A program made the translations under genes and the position numbers. A stretch of DNA of 64,000 nucleotides from Gammaproteobacteria bacterium (GTDB lineage: Bacteria > Pseudomonadota > Gammaproteobacteria > Burkholderiales > Thiobacillaceae): positions 62,001 to 126,000 of the forward strand of contig JAHJNN010000008.1 of assembly GCA_018820765.1 (NCBI GenBank), in the 5' to 3' direction. This document shows positions 47,112 through 58,092 of the stretch, one piece after another (within the stretch, counting starts at the first letter, position 1; the number at the start of each line of letters is the position of its first letter). Under the pieces are notes generated by a model that was given only the letters and a program-made list of their open reading frames with translations, was not told where the DNA came from and searched no databases.

Positions 47112-47642
47112 ATGCGCTTCGCGCGTGCCGCGGCCCTGGCATGGCTGGCTGCGACGCCGGCCGCAGCCGAAGACCTGCCGCCGCTCACTCATGCGCTCAC
47201 GCCCATCGCCACGCCGCAGCCGGCCCCGGCGCTGAAACTGCGCGACCTGGACGGCAAGGTGCACGACCTGGCCCGCCTCAAGGGCAAGCTGGTCGTGGTC
47301 AACTTCTGGGCCACCTGGTGCCCGCCCTGCCGGCGCGAAATGCCCTCGCTGGAGCGCTTGCGCCAGCGCCTGGAGAACAAGGGACTGGCTGTGCTGGCGG
47401 TGGACGTGGGCGAAGACGTCGAAACGGTGTTCTCCTTTACCGGCCAGTTGGACCCGGCGCCCGCCTTTCCCTTGCTGCTGGATCAGGACAGCGCTGTCAT
47501 GCAAGGCTGGAAGGTGAGGGGCCTGCCGACCACCTTCGTGGTGGATGCCGAAGGACGCGTCGTCTACCGGGCCATCGGCGGCCGCGCGTTCGACCACGAG
47601 GCTGTTGTGAACCAGTTGCAGCCCCATCTGCCGGTTCGTTGA
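47112..47642 (+). CDS. TlpA-family periplasmic thiol-disulfide reductase
   Basis: This 176-aa protein has a signal peptide (LAWLAATPAAA|EDLP) and a thioredoxin fold with WCPPC and the cis-Pro loop GLPTTFVV. Such proteins keep apocytochrome or substrate Cys reduced. I use ATG 47112; an ATG at 47085 would overlap the previous gene by 23 bp and is possible. It lies directly after the exported protein. Confidence 0.88.
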   Translation: MRFARAAALAWLAATPAAAEDLPPLTHALTPIATPQPAPALKLRDLDGKVHDLARLKGKLVVVNFWATWCPPCRREMPSLERLRQRLENKGLAVLAVDVGEDVETVFSFTGQLDPAPAFPLLLDQDSAVMQGWKVRGLPTTFVVDAEGRVVYRAIGGRAFDHEAVVNQLQPHLPVR

Positions 47643-47658
47643 GACGGGCAGGCCGAAC

Positions 47659-48300
47659 GTGAATCCCGCCGACTACGACGCCTGGTACGACACCGCGCGC
47701 GGGCACTGGGTCGGCGAAACCGAATACCGGCTCGCTGCAAAAGGATTGGCAGGGAAGCCCGGCGAATCGCTGCTCGACGTCGGCTGCGGTACCGGCTGGT
47801 TCACCCGTCGCGCCGCTGCCGACGGGTTTCAGGCGACCGGGCTCGACCCCAATCCCGACTGGCTGGGTTTTGCGCGCGCCCGCAGCAGCCCGGCATTGAC
47901 CTGGGTAGAGGGCGATGCCCACACGCTGCCGTTCGCCGACGCCAGCTTCGATCACGTGCTGTCGATCGCCGCGCTGTGTTTTGTCGACGACGAGCGGCAG
48001 GCCGTGGCTGAGATCGTACGGGTGGCGCGCCGCCGCTTCGCCATCGGCTGGCTCAATCGGGCCAGCCTGCTGTATTGGCAAAAGGGCCGGCACGGCGGCA
48101 GCGGCGCCTATCGCGGCGCACGCTGGCACGCCGCGCGCGAAGTGCGCGCACTGTTCTCGGGATTGCCGGTGCAAAATCTGGCGCTACGCTCGGCGATTTT
48201 TCTGCCGTCGGGAACGGGGGGAGCCAGATGGGTGGAGCGAAGCATGTCCAAGGTGCTGCCATGGGGTGGAATGCTGCTGATGACAGGAGAAAAAACCTGA
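47659..48300 (+). CDS. Class I SAM-dependent methyltransferase
   Basis: This 213-aa protein starts with GTG and has the SAM motif LLDVGCGTGWFTRR, acidic GLDPNPDWLG and LPFADASFDHVLSIAALCF. It resembles UbiE-like small methyltransferases. Its substrate is unknown. It lies 17 bp after the TlpA-type gene. The 139-bp gap that follows, before the moxR-like gene, holds nothing clear. Confidence 0.82.
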   Translation: MNPADYDAWYDTARGHWVGETEYRLAAKGLAGKPGESLLDVGCGTGWFTRRAAADGFQATGLDPNPDWLGFARARSSPALTWVEGDAHTLPFADASFDHVLSIAALCFVDDERQAVAEIVRVARRRFAIGWLNRASLLYWQKGRHGGSGAYRGARWHAAREVRALFSGLPVQNLALRSAIFLPSGTGGARWVERSMSKVLPWGGMLLMTGEKT

Positions 48301-48439
48301 TTTGGCATGCAATACGAATCAGGCGGCGTGACACCAGCGGGTTTTTCCATCAACCTGAACCGAAATTTGGGCCTAAGCACCCATTGCCGCCAACGGGTCT
48401 CGCCATTAATGTTGGCCCCTTTCAATGACCGGATGTCCC

Positions 48440-49395
<956 letters not shown>

Positions 49396-49396
<1 letters not shown>

Positions 49397-50358
49397 TGCC
49401 GGCAGGGCTCAAGCGGCTGGCGCGCTGGCGTGCGCAGCCTGACGGGCCGGATGCGGCGGTCCATGCACCGCTGATCGCGGCGGCCGATCTTGCCGCGCTG
49501 GCCGCGCAGGCAGGCCTGCTGGCGACGCTGCCGGTGCGCGAGGTGCACGACCATCACGCCGGCGACTGGGCCTCGCGCTGGCTCGGGCGCGGGCTGGATT
49601 TCGAGGAATCGCGCCTGTACAGCCCGGGCGACGACATCCGCGACATGGACTGGCGCACCACCGCGCGCACCGGTCGTGCGCACCTGAAAATTTACCGCGA
49701 AGAGCGCCAGCCGACGGTGCATCTGGTGGTCGATCGCGGCGCGACCATGCGCTTCGGCACGCGCAAACGCCTCAAGGTCGCCCAGGCGGCGCGCGTGGCG
49801 GCCGTGCTGGCGTTCGCCGCAGCAGGGCGCAACGGCGTGATCGGCGCCACGCTGTGGGATGTGCAGGATCAGGAGCTGCCCGCGCGGCATGGCCGGCTGG
49901 CGGCGCTTGCGCTGATCGAGCAGGCGGCGGCGCCGTGCCCACCGCTCACCGACCCGGCATCGACCGAACCCCTGCATCATGCCGACCGCCTTGCCGCGCT
50001 GGAAGCGAGCCTGCCGCGCGGCGCGCAGCTGGCGCTGATCAGCGATTTCAACTGGCTCACGGCCGAACACGAGCCGCTGCTGGCGCGCCTGGCTGCACGC
50101 TTCGAGGTGTGGGCGATCCAGGTTGTCGACGCGGCCGAGCGCGCCCTGCCGGATATGGGACTGGTGCGTTTCCACGACATGGCGAGCGGGCAGGGCGTGT
50201 GGCTCGACACCGCGCAGGCCTCGGCGCGTCGTGCCTGCCAGTCGGCCATGGCCCGCCGCCTCGACGCGCAAGCCGCCAGCCTGGCCCGAGCCGGGGTGCG
50301 GCATCTGCGGGTGGGCAGCGAGGCCGACGATCTCGTGGCGTTGTTGGCGCATGGCTGA
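49396..50358 (+). CDS. DUF58 domain-containing protein
   Basis: This 320-aa protein carries the DUF58 signature FEESRLYSPGDDIRDMDW followed by a degenerate VWA MIDAS (DRGATM). It is the usual partner of MoxR. The longer open frame upstream belongs to moxR in another frame. Its stop overlaps the DUF4381 start by eight bases. Confidence 0.9.
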
Positions 50359-50776
50359 CCCGCGCAACGAACTCGCCGACATCATCGCGCCGGTCGCACC
50401 CGATGTCGCGGCAAGCGGCAGCAGCTTGCTGCTGTGGGGGGCTGCGGGAATGGCGTGCGTGGTGGCCATCGCGCTGGCGGCCTGGCTTTGGCGGCGCCGC
50501 CGCCTGGCGCGGGCGCTGCGGGGCCTGGCGTCTGCCGTGGCCCGGCGGCAGGACTCCGTGCAGGCGCTGGCCGCGCGGCTCGACGCCTGGACGCGCGCAC
50601 GCTATCGCCTGCCGCGGCTGGACACCGCGCGCTGCCCTTCCGGACTCGATCCCGCCGTCTGGGCGGACTGGGCGACGACCCTGACGCAGTTGCGCTTCGC
50701 CCCGCCGCAGCCCGATGGCTACGCGGTACTGGCAGCGCTGTGCGGCACCGCGCGTGCCTGGGAACGCCATGTCTGA
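50351..50776 (+). CDS. DUF4381 domain-containing membrane protein
   Basis: This 141-aa protein has one membrane helix (about residues 26-48, LLLWGAAGMACVVAIALAAW) and a short cytoplasmic helical part with RYRLPRLDTARCPSGL. DUF4381 is found between DUF58 and BatA-type genes in many proteobacteria. It overlaps both neighbours by eight bases. Confidence 0.78.
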   Translation: MADPRNELADIIAPVAPDVAASGSSLLLWGAAGMACVVAIALAAWLWRRRRLARALRGLASAVARRQDSVQALAARLDAWTRARYRLPRLDTARCPSGLDPAVWADWATTLTQLRFAPPQPDGYAVLAALCGTARAWERHV

Positions 50777-51785
50777 ATGGAGTCTGCCGCTCGGGCTGGA
50801 ACTGGCGCAGCCGCTGTGGCTGGGCCTGTTGCTGCCGCTTGCGGGCTGGGGCTGGCTGGCGTGGCGCCGGGCGTCGGGGGCAAACCAGGGCGGCGACGCG
50901 GCGGGCGTGGTGCTCAACCACCCCGCGCTGCCGCTGGCGGCGGTGGGTCAGCTGCCCGCGCCCAGCCTGCGCCGGCCGGTCCTGTTGCGCGTGCTGGCGT
51001 TTGCCCTGCTGGCACTGGCGCTGGCGCAGCCGCGCCAGGTCGGCGACTGGATCACGCCGCCGCCGGAAGGGCGCGACATGGTACTGCTGATCGACACCTC
51101 GCTCACCATGAGCATCCGTGATTTCCGGCAGGGCGACCTCGAAGTCGAGCGCATGACGGTGCTGAAGGACACGTTGCGCCGTTTCATCGAAGGCCGCCCC
51201 GGCGACCGCTTCGGCGTCATCGTGTTCGGCAGCGAGGTGGCGACGCTGACCCCGCCGACCTTCGACCGCCTGCACGCCGTCGCGCAGATCCAACGCCTGC
51301 AGGTTGGCATGGCGGGGCCGGACACCGCGCTGGGCGATGCGCTCGGCATGGCGCTGAAGCAGGTGCGCACGCGCCGCCTGCGCCCCGCCGTGATCCTGGT
51401 GAGCGACGGCGCCGACAACAACGCCGGCACGCTGACGCTCGCCGAATCGCTGGCGGTGGCGCGCCAGGTTGGGGTGGCGATCCACACCCTGCAGTTCGGC
51501 AGCGATCTCTTCGCGGCAGGGCGCGCCGCGCGTGGCGGCAACGTCGCCGGGCTCGATCCGCAACCCGATCTCATCGATCTTGCGCGGCTCAGCCGCGGCC
51601 GGCATTTCGCGATCGCCAGCGCCGACGACGCCACGCGCGTGATTCGCGCCATCGATGCGCTCGAACCGACCCTGTCGCGCCCGGCACAGCAGCGCCAGGT
51701 GCGCGAAGGGTATTGGGTGCTGCTGGCGCTGGCCGCGTTGATGCTGGCGTGGGCGCGCTGGCTGAGCTTGAGGCACACGGCATGA
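50769..51785 (+). CDS. BatA-like VWA domain protein
   Basis: This 338-aa protein has membrane helices at both ends (about 16-32, 75-92 and 315-332) and a VWA domain with MIDAS DTSLTMS, where the usual second Ser is Thr. It also has VSDGADNNAGTLT. BatA works with MoxR and other Bat proteins at the membrane, in stress tolerance in some bacteria. Start ATG 50769 overlaps the DUF4381 stop by 8 bp. Confidence 0.85.
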   Translation: MSEWSLPLGLELAQPLWLGLLLPLAGWGWLAWRRASGANQGGDAAGVVLNHPALPLAAVGQLPAPSLRRPVLLRVLAFALLALALAQPRQVGDWITPPPEGRDMVLLIDTSLTMSIRDFRQGDLEVERMTVLKDTLRRFIEGRPGDRFGVIVFGSEVATLTPPTFDRLHAVAQIQRLQVGMAGPDTALGDALGMALKQVRTRRLRPAVILVSDGADNNAGTLTLAESLAVARQVGVAIHTLQFGSDLFAAGRAARGGNVAGLDPQPDLIDLARLSRGRHFAIASADDATRVIRAIDALEPTLSRPAQQRQVREGYWVLLALAALMLAWARWLSLRHTA

Positions 51786-53512
51786 TGGCCGAACTGCTGC
51801 ATCTGCACTGGCGCGAACCGCTGTGGCTGTGGCTGGCGGCGCTTCCGCTCGTGTTCGGCTGGTGGCGGCGGGCGCGGCATGCGCGGCTGCTGCGCTATGC
51901 CGATGCGGCGCTGCTGCCGTGGGCGGCGAACCCGCCGGGCGCGCAGGCGCATCGCCGCGGGCGCACGTGGGGGCATGCGCTGGCGTGGCTGCTGCTGGCG
52001 CTGGCCGCGGCCGGTCCGCGCCTGCCGCTGGAGGTGCAGGACGGCCAGACCGTGCCGCGCCATCGGGTGACGGTGATGGCGGTGCTCGACGTGTCCGCCT
52101 CGATGCGTGCCGCCGACATCGCACCCGACCGCTTGACCCGCGCGCGCCTCGAACTGCTGGACTGGCTACCGCGGCTGCAGGGCGAACGGGTGGGCCTTGT
52201 CGTCTATGCCGGCGAGGCGGGCGTGCTGCTGCCGCCCACCGACGATGCGGCGCTGCTCGCGCGCGCGCTCGACCAGGTCGATCCGCGCCTGATCGAAGCG
52301 CAGGGTACCAACCTGGCGGCCGCGCTCGACCTGGCGCGCGCGCAACTCGATGCGGCGCCCGGCCGCGCCAAAGCCATCCTACTGCTGACCGATGCCGACA
52401 GCGTCGGCGAAGCAGCCCAGGCCGCGGTGGACGGCTTGCGCGACGCCCGGCTGCCGCTGTTCGTGCTGGGCGTGGGCAGCGAGGCGGGCGCGCCGGTGCC
52501 GCTGCCGGACGGCGGATTTGCCGAACTGGACGGGGTGCAGGTGCAAAGCCGCATGGTTGCCTCGGCCTATCGTCAGTGGGCACACACAACGGGCGGGCGC
52601 TTTGCCGCCGTGAGCGATGGCGATGCCGACTGGTCGGCCTTGCATGACGGCGGCATCGCGGCCCTGCCCGGCGACCCCGTCGAGGCGCTTGCGGCCACGG
52701 CGTGGCGCGAGCTCTACGCCTGGAGCCTGGCGCCCGCGCTGGCGCTGTTCATGATGGTTTACCTGCCGCGCCGGGTGGCGGCCTTGATCGCGCTGGCTGT
52801 TTGCGGCGCAGCCTTGGCGCCCCCCGCGGCCTGGGCCGCCGAAGCCGCCGCCTGGCAGGCCTGGCAGCAGAAACAGTATGCCAGCGCGCAAACCCTGTAT
52901 GCCCAGGCCGGCGGTTACAGGGGGCAGATGGGCGCGGGCGCCGCCGCCTGGCGGCAGGCCGGGTATGCCGCGGCGGCGCGCCATTTCGGCGCCGCCCTGC
53001 TGCTGGCGGAAAACGACGCCCAGCGTGCGGATGCGCTCTACAACCTGGGCAATGCGCACTACGGCCGCGGCCAATGGCAGGCCGCCTGGGAGGCCTTCGA
53101 AACCGTGTTGCGCCTGCGGCCGAATGACGCCGGCGCACGCACCAATCGCGAGCTGGCCTGGCAGCGGTTACGTCGCCAGCGCGCCGATGCGCCGCCGATG
53201 CAAAGCGACCTCGGAGGGCGGCGCGGCTTCCTGGCCGAAGGCCGCATCCAGCTGGACGGGCAAAGCGGCTCGACCCCCGACGATCCGGAGTCCGAAGCCG
53301 CCGGCATGCAGGTCGAGCGCAATGCACCGACGGACGGCGCCGCGCATCGGCAGGGCGCCGCCGCGCCGCGCCCCCGGGTGACGGTCGATCCGCGGCTGGC
53401 GCTGTCGGGGATGAAAAAACTCGAACGCCTGGAGGACCGTCCGGCAGGTCTACTGAAGAACCTGCTGCAACAGGATGTCCGTCACGACGACACGGAGCGC
53501 CCGCCATGGTGA
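51782..53512 (+). CDS. BatB-BatC fusion: VWA and TPR protein
   Basis: This 576-aa protein has a membrane-anchored VWA domain (canonical MIDAS DVSASM) followed by further membrane segments (about 320-355), then a TPR domain (about 375-470) with ADALYNLGNAHYGRGQWQAA, and an acidic/Gly-rich tail. BatB and BatC are usually separate, so this is a fused form. It starts at ATG 51782 overlapping the BatA stop and ends overlapping the BatD start. Confidence 0.85.
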   Translation: MMAELLHLHWREPLWLWLAALPLVFGWWRRARHARLLRYADAALLPWAANPPGAQAHRRGRTWGHALAWLLLALAAAGPRLPLEVQDGQTVPRHRVTVMAVLDVSASMRAADIAPDRLTRARLELLDWLPRLQGERVGLVVYAGEAGVLLPPTDDAALLARALDQVDPRLIEAQGTNLAAALDLARAQLDAAPGRAKAILLLTDADSVGEAAQAAVDGLRDARLPLFVLGVGSEAGAPVPLPDGGFAELDGVQVQSRMVASAYRQWAHTTGGRFAAVSDGDADWSALHDGGIAALPGDPVEALAATAWRELYAWSLAPALALFMMVYLPRRVAALIALAVCGAALAPPAAWAAEAAAWQAWQQKQYASAQTLYAQAGGYRGQMGAGAAAWRQAGYAAAARHFGAALLLAENDAQRADALYNLGNAHYGRGQWQAAWEAFETVLRLRPNDAGARTNRELAWQRLRRQRADAPPMQSDLGGRRGFLAEGRIQLDGQSGSTPDDPESEAAGMQVERNAPTDGAAHRQGAAAPRPRVTVDPRLALSGMKKLERLEDRPAGLLKNLLQQDVRHDDTERPPW

Positions 53513-54954
53513 AGCACTTCATGCTGGTGGCCTGGCTGGCGGGCAGCGTGGCCCACGCCGCGTCGCTGAGCGCGCAGCTGGACCGGTCTGCCGTGGCGCT
53601 GGGCGAGCCGCTCAGCCTGACGGTTGAGGCGCGCGGACTCGATCTCGACGCGCTCGACCTGGCGCCGCTCGACGCCCGTTTCGAGGTGTTCGCGCGTACC
53701 CGCAGCCGGAGCACGGACAGCGAAACCCTGGTGCTGACGCTCTACCCGCGGCTTGCTGGCGCCACGCCGGTCCCGCCGCTGCAACTCGACACGCGGCGTA
53801 CCCGCGCGCTGCCGCTCACCGTCAGCGACGGCAGCGAGGCCGTACCGCGGGTGACGGCGAACTGGGTACTCGAGCCGGCTGTGCCGCAGGTGAACCAGCC
53901 GGCGCGCCTGAGCCTGGACATCTGCGACGACGGCAGCCTGCAATGGCAGCGCCCGGCCTTGCCGACCCACGCCGGTCGCGTGCTGCGTATCCTGGGCGAA
54001 GAGGCGGGCGAAGGCGAACGTGCGGGCGAAGCCTGCACCCTGCAGCGCTTCCACTGGGCGCTGCTGGCCACCCGCGAAGGGGCGGCCACGCTCACCGTGC
54101 CCATGCTCGACGCCAGCCGCTTCGGCCGGCGCCTGCGTTTCCCCGGGCCGTCTCTGGACTTCGAGGCGGTTGCCTTGCCGGCCTGGCTGCCGGCTTACGT
54201 GCCGCCGGTCGCTCCCCGCGTTCAGGCCGACCCCTTGCCTGCGCGCTGGCCGCTGCAGCGTCCGCTCAGCTGGCGTTTCGAGGTGGCGGGCGGCTACAGC
54301 GCGGAGGGACTCAAAGCGCTGCTTGACCTGCAACTGCGCGAGTCGTCTACGCTCGGCGTGTATCCGCCGCTGATCGAGGCGATCGCGCCGGACGATGTCA
54401 ACTCGCCGCTGTCGCGCTACGCCGTCACCCTGTTCCTGCAGCCGCGCGCCAGCGGTGAAGTCACGCTGCCGACGCTGAACCTGCCCTGGTACGACCCCAC
54501 GCGCCGTCAGCTGGCCGGCACGGCATTGGCCGGGAAGACGCTGACGGTGTTCGATCCGCGCTGGCAACTTGCCGCATGGGGGGCTGGCGGTCTGGCTGGC
54601 GCTCTGCTGCTGGCTGGATTGGCCTGGCAGGTCCGCCGCATGGCACGCTGGCGCCTGGCGCGGCATCGCGGCCTGCGCGCGATCCGCCGGGCGCGGGACA
54701 TTGCCGAACTGGCGCAGGCGGTGCGACGGTTTTCGCTGACGGGACAAGCCGCCGCGCCCAGCCTCGGCGAATGGCAACGCCGCCTGTTGCAGGAAACCCG
54801 GGCGTGCGCAGTGGCGGACGCCGTACGCCAACTGGAACAGCAGGCGTTCGGGCTCGCCTCGCCCGATCTGGCTGCGTTGCAGTTGTCTTTTTGGCGTGAG
54901 CTGTCGCGGGTCAGCCCGAGATCGCGCTTCCGGAGGTCCGGGCCTCCGCGTTGA
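53506..54954 (+). CDS. BatD-like membrane protein
   Basis: This 482-aa protein has a signal peptide (VAWLAGSVAHA|ASLS), repeated beta-sandwich domains (LSLTVEARGLDLDALDL, LSWRFEVAGGYSAEGL), a membrane helix near residues 355-375 and a short cytoplasmic part. It has the layout of the BatD/DUF-type oxygen-tolerance proteins. It closes the operon. Confidence 0.82.
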   Translation: MVKHFMLVAWLAGSVAHAASLSAQLDRSAVALGEPLSLTVEARGLDLDALDLAPLDARFEVFARTRSRSTDSETLVLTLYPRLAGATPVPPLQLDTRRTRALPLTVSDGSEAVPRVTANWVLEPAVPQVNQPARLSLDICDDGSLQWQRPALPTHAGRVLRILGEEAGEGERAGEACTLQRFHWALLATREGAATLTVPMLDASRFGRRLRFPGPSLDFEAVALPAWLPAYVPPVAPRVQADPLPARWPLQRPLSWRFEVAGGYSAEGLKALLDLQLRESSTLGVYPPLIEAIAPDDVNSPLSRYAVTLFLQPRASGEVTLPTLNLPWYDPTRRQLAGTALAGKTLTVFDPRWQLAAWGAGGLAGALLLAGLAWQVRRMARWRLARHRGLRAIRRARDIAELAQAVRRFSLTGQAAAPSLGEWQRRLLQETRACAVADAVRQLEQQAFGLASPDLAALQLSFWRELSRVSPRSRFRRSGPPR

Positions 54955-55241
54955 TGGATGCCGGCCGGGCTCCATGACGATGCCTGCTTTGCCGCCTTTT
55001 TACTTTCAACCGGCGCCTGATCCAGACTGATTCTGGACAGGAAGCGGGCGATAAAGGGATAATTCCTCGCCTAGTCTGAGCACACACCTGCAGTCCCATG
55101 TAACTTTCCCCCGTCTCCTTTCCTTCGCCCTTGATGTCCTTGGCATCGGTGCGACTTGCCTGCTCTTAACGCTGATTCTGGTTTTGCTCCATCCTCCGGG
55201 TGGAAGGCGCCCGCATTGCGTATTTCATTTTTGGTAGTCCA

Positions 55242-56720
55242 ATGATCAGCTCGATTCGACAAAACTGGTTCTCGAACATCCGCGGGGACCTCCTGGCCGG
55301 CATGGTGGTGGCTCTGGCCCTGATCCCCGAAGCCATCGCCTTTTCCGTCATCGCCGGGGTCGACCCCAAGGTGGGGCTGTATGCCTCGTTCTGCATCGCG
55401 GTGGTGATTGCCTTCGTCGGCGGCCGCCCCGGCATGATTTCTGCCGCTACGGCCGCGATGGCGGTGCTGATGGTGACGCTGGTGAAAGAACACGGCCTGC
55501 AATATCTGCTGGCCGCGACCCTGCTGACCGGTGTGCTGCAGATTGCCATGGGCTACCTCAAACTGGGCTCACTGATGCGTTTCGTCTCGCGCTCGGTGGT
55601 CACCGGCTTCGTCAACGCGCTGGCGATCCTGATCTTCATGGCGCAGCTGCCCGAGCTGACCAACGTGACCTGGCACGTCTACGCCATGACCGCCGCCGGC
55701 CTGGCGATCATCTACGGCTTCCCCTACGTCACCAAGGCGATTCCCTCGCCGCTGGTGACCATCGTCGTGCTGACCGGGCTGGCGATGTTTTTGAACCTGG
55801 ATATCCGCACCGTGGGCGACATGGGTGAGCTGCCGGACACGCTGCCGGTCTTCTTGTGGCCCGAAGTGCCGCTCAATTTCGAGACGCTGGCGATCATCTT
55901 TCCGTATTCCGTTTCGCTCGCCGTGGTGGGCCTGCTCGAATCGATGATGACCGCGACCATCATCGACGACCTCACCGACACCCGCAGCGACAAGAACCGA
56001 GAATGCAAGGGCCAGGGCGTTGCCAACATCGCCTCCGGCCTGATCGGCGGCATGGCCGGCTGCGCGATGATCGGCCAGTCGGTGATCAACGTGAAATCGG
56101 GGGGGCGCACCCGGTTGTCGACTTTCGCTGCGGGCCTGTTCCTGCTGTTGATGGTGGTGTTCCTTGGCGAATGGGTCGGGAAAATCCCCATGGCGGCGCT
56201 GGTTGCGGTGATGATCATGGTGTCGATCGGCACCTTCAGCTGGCAGTCGCTGGCGAACCTGAAAACACATCCGCTGAGCACCAGCACGGTCATGGTGACG
56301 ACGGTGGTGGTGGTGGTCGCCACCCACAATCTCGCCTTCGGCGTGTTCGTCGGCGTGCTCCTGGCGGCGATGTTCTTCGCCAACAAGGTGGCGCAGTACA
56401 AATACGTGACTTCGACTTTGAGCGAAGACGGACTCACCCGCACCTACAAGGTCGTTGGCCAGGTGTTCTTCGCCTCGGCCGACAAATTCGTCGACTTCTT
56501 CGATTTCAGGGAAGCGGTGGACAAGGTGACGATCGACCTCACCCAGGCACATTTCTGGGACATCACCGCCGTTGCCGGGCTCGACAAGGTGGTGCTCAAG
56601 TTCCGACGCGAAGGGACGACGGTCGAGGTCATCGGGCTGAACGAAGCCAGTGCCACCATCGTCGACCGTTTCGCGGTGCACGACAAGCCGGGCGCCGTGG
56701 ATAATCTGATGGGCCTCTAG
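55242..56720 (+). CDS. SulP-family anion transporter with STAS domain
   Basis: This 492-aa protein has the SulP fold of about 12 membrane segments ([38 protein letters not shown]) and a C-terminal STAS domain (about 405-490) with [19 protein letters not shown]. It may carry sulfate, bicarbonate or another anion. I use ATG 55242 because family members start there; the 287-bp gap before it shows no clear promoter. The stop TAG lies at the edge of a MITE. Confidence 0.88.
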   Translation: MISSIRQNWFSNIRGDLLAGMVVALALIPEAIAFSVIAGVDPKVGLYASFCIAVVIAFVGGRPGMISAATAAMAVLMVTLVKEHGLQYLLAATLLTGVLQIAMGYLKLGSLMRFVSRSVVTGFVNALAILIFMAQLPELTNVTWHVYAMTAAGLAIIYGFPYVTKAIPSPLVTIVVLTGLAMFLNLDIRTVGDMGELPDTLPVFLWPEVPLNFETLAIIFPYSVSLAVVGLLESMMTATIIDDLTDTRSDKNRECKGQGVANIASGLIGGMAGCAMIGQSVINVKSGGRTRLSTFAAGLFLLLMVVFLGEWVGKIPMAALVAVMIMVSIGTFSWQSLANLKTHPLSTSTVMVTTVVVVVATHNLAFGVFVGVLLAAMFFANKVAQYKYVTSTLSEDGLTRTYKVVGQVFFASADKFVDFFDFREAVDKVTIDLTQAHFWDITAVAGLDKVVLKFRREGTTVEVIGLNEASATIVDRFAVHDKPGAVDNLMGL

Positions 56721-56974
56721 GGCGTGTTAACACTAATTTCACGCCCGCGACGCGAGGCGCGCCGCAGTGTCGTTCACTGCAAGCGGCTCGTGACAAAGGC
56801 ATGCGCCCGGCCGGATTTAAGCTTGGCCGGCCCGTCCCTCCGGGTTGCCGCGAGAAAGCGCGTCTGCGGCGTTGCGCCGCTTGGCAAGGGATGCCCCTTG
56901 CCTGCGCACCGCGCCTTGCATCCATCGCTTTCTCGCGGCAACGCGGACGCGAAATTAATGTTAATACGCCCTAG
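56717..56974. mobile_element. Non-autonomous MITE with 27-bp terminal inverted repeats and TA target duplication
   Basis: Arms at 56717-56743 and 56948-56974 match at 24 of 27 positions, beginning CTAGGGCGT. The element proper is 56720-56971 (252 bp), flanked by TA at 56718-56719 and 56972-56973. An inner perfect 17-bp repeat (56844-56860 and 56926-56942) and other GC hairpins add structure. It has no transposase gene. A TA duplication is usual for IS630/mariner-type elements, but the family is not assigned. Confidence 0.85.
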
Positions 56975-56984
56975 GGGAGACACG

Positions 56985-57839
56985 ATGTCACACGTAATCG
57001 CATGTATTGACGGCTCCAGAATCACCCTCGCCGTGTGCGACTATGCCGCCTGGGCCAGCCGGCAAATGGACGCCCCCTTGAACTTCCTGCATGTGCTGGG
57101 CAGATCGGAATATCCGATCCCCGCCGACCTCAGCGGCAATATCGGGCTCGGCAGCCGCGAACACCTGCTGCAGGAACTGGCCGAACTCGATGAAAAGCGC
57201 AGCAAGGTGGCGCTGGAGCAGGGCCGGCTCATGCTCGATGCGGCCAAGGCGCGCGCGCTGGCCGACGGCGTCGCCAGCCCCGTCACCAGCCGTCAGCGCC
57301 ACGGCGAACTGGTCGACACCCTGCTCGAACTCGAAAGCGACGTCCGCCTGCTGGTGATGGGGCGCCAGGGCGAGCAGGGCGACAGTGCGGGCGAGCACAT
57401 CGGCAGCCACCTGGAGAACATGGTGCGCACCCTGCACCGCCCGATCCTGGTTATCCCGGCCGACTACAACGAGCCGCGCCGCATCTTGATCGCCTTCGAC
57501 GGCAGCGCCACCACCAGCAAAGCGGTCGAGATGGTCGCGGCAAGCCCCTTGTTCCGCGGCCTGCCTTGCCATGTGGTTATGGTCGGTGCCGACAAGGCCG
57601 AAGCCCGCGAGCAGCTGAACTGGGCGCAAGCGACGCTGGAGGGGTCAGGATTCGAGGTGACGGCAAGCCTGCGCGCCGGCCAGGTCGAAGAAGTGCTGTG
57701 CGGCTACCGGACCGAACACGACATCGACCTCATCGTGATGGGCGCCTACGGCCACTCCAAGATTCGCGAGTTCCTGGTCGGCAGCACCACCACCAGGCTG
57801 ATTCGCCAGTCGAAAATCCCCTTGCTGCTGTTGCGCTGA
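56985..57839 (+). CDS. Tandem universal stress protein (UspA family)
   Basis: This 284-aa protein has two Usp domains (residues 1-155 and 160-284). The second has the ATP loop VMGAYGHSKIREFLVGSTT, the first a shorter MGRQGEQGDS loop. GGGGAG before the ATG survives next to the right end of the MITE. Without the element the ATG would lie 10 bp after the SulP stop, so the two genes were one operon. Confidence 0.88.
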   Translation: MSHVIACIDGSRITLAVCDYAAWASRQMDAPLNFLHVLGRSEYPIPADLSGNIGLGSREHLLQELAELDEKRSKVALEQGRLMLDAAKARALADGVASPVTSRQRHGELVDTLLELESDVRLLVMGRQGEQGDSAGEHIGSHLENMVRTLHRPILVIPADYNEPRRILIAFDGSATTSKAVEMVAASPLFRGLPCHVVMVGADKAEAREQLNWAQATLEGSGFEVTASLRAGQVEEVLCGYRTEHDIDLIVMGAYGHSKIREFLVGSTTTRLIRQSKIPLLLLR

Positions 57840-58042
57840 GTTCGGCCCGGCACTGGAATATTCAGTCTTCATCAGGCCTTCCAGGGCGCAGAAAGCGGTC
57901 GGCAGGGGGATCAAGGATGAAATTGAAGTGCGGAGCGCAACGAGGCGATGGGCCATCCCTGGCCCGCGTGCAAAGCACGCTATCGTGGGCGCGGTTTCGA
58001 CTGACCCCAGGCATTGAGGGCGAGTTTCCCTTTCGGGTGCGC

Positions 58043-58073
58043 AAAAAAAGGGGCCTGCGCCTGCGCCCCTTTT
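58043..58073. terminator. Bidirectional terminator between usp and soxB
   Basis: AAAAGGGGC (58046-58054) and GCCCCTTTT (58065-58073) form a 9-bp stem. The A-run to the left (58043-58049) gives a U-tract for minus-strand soxB transcripts and the T-run on the right serves plus-strand usp transcripts. Confidence 0.85.
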
Positions 58074-58092
58074 CCTGTTTGCGTAACCCGAA

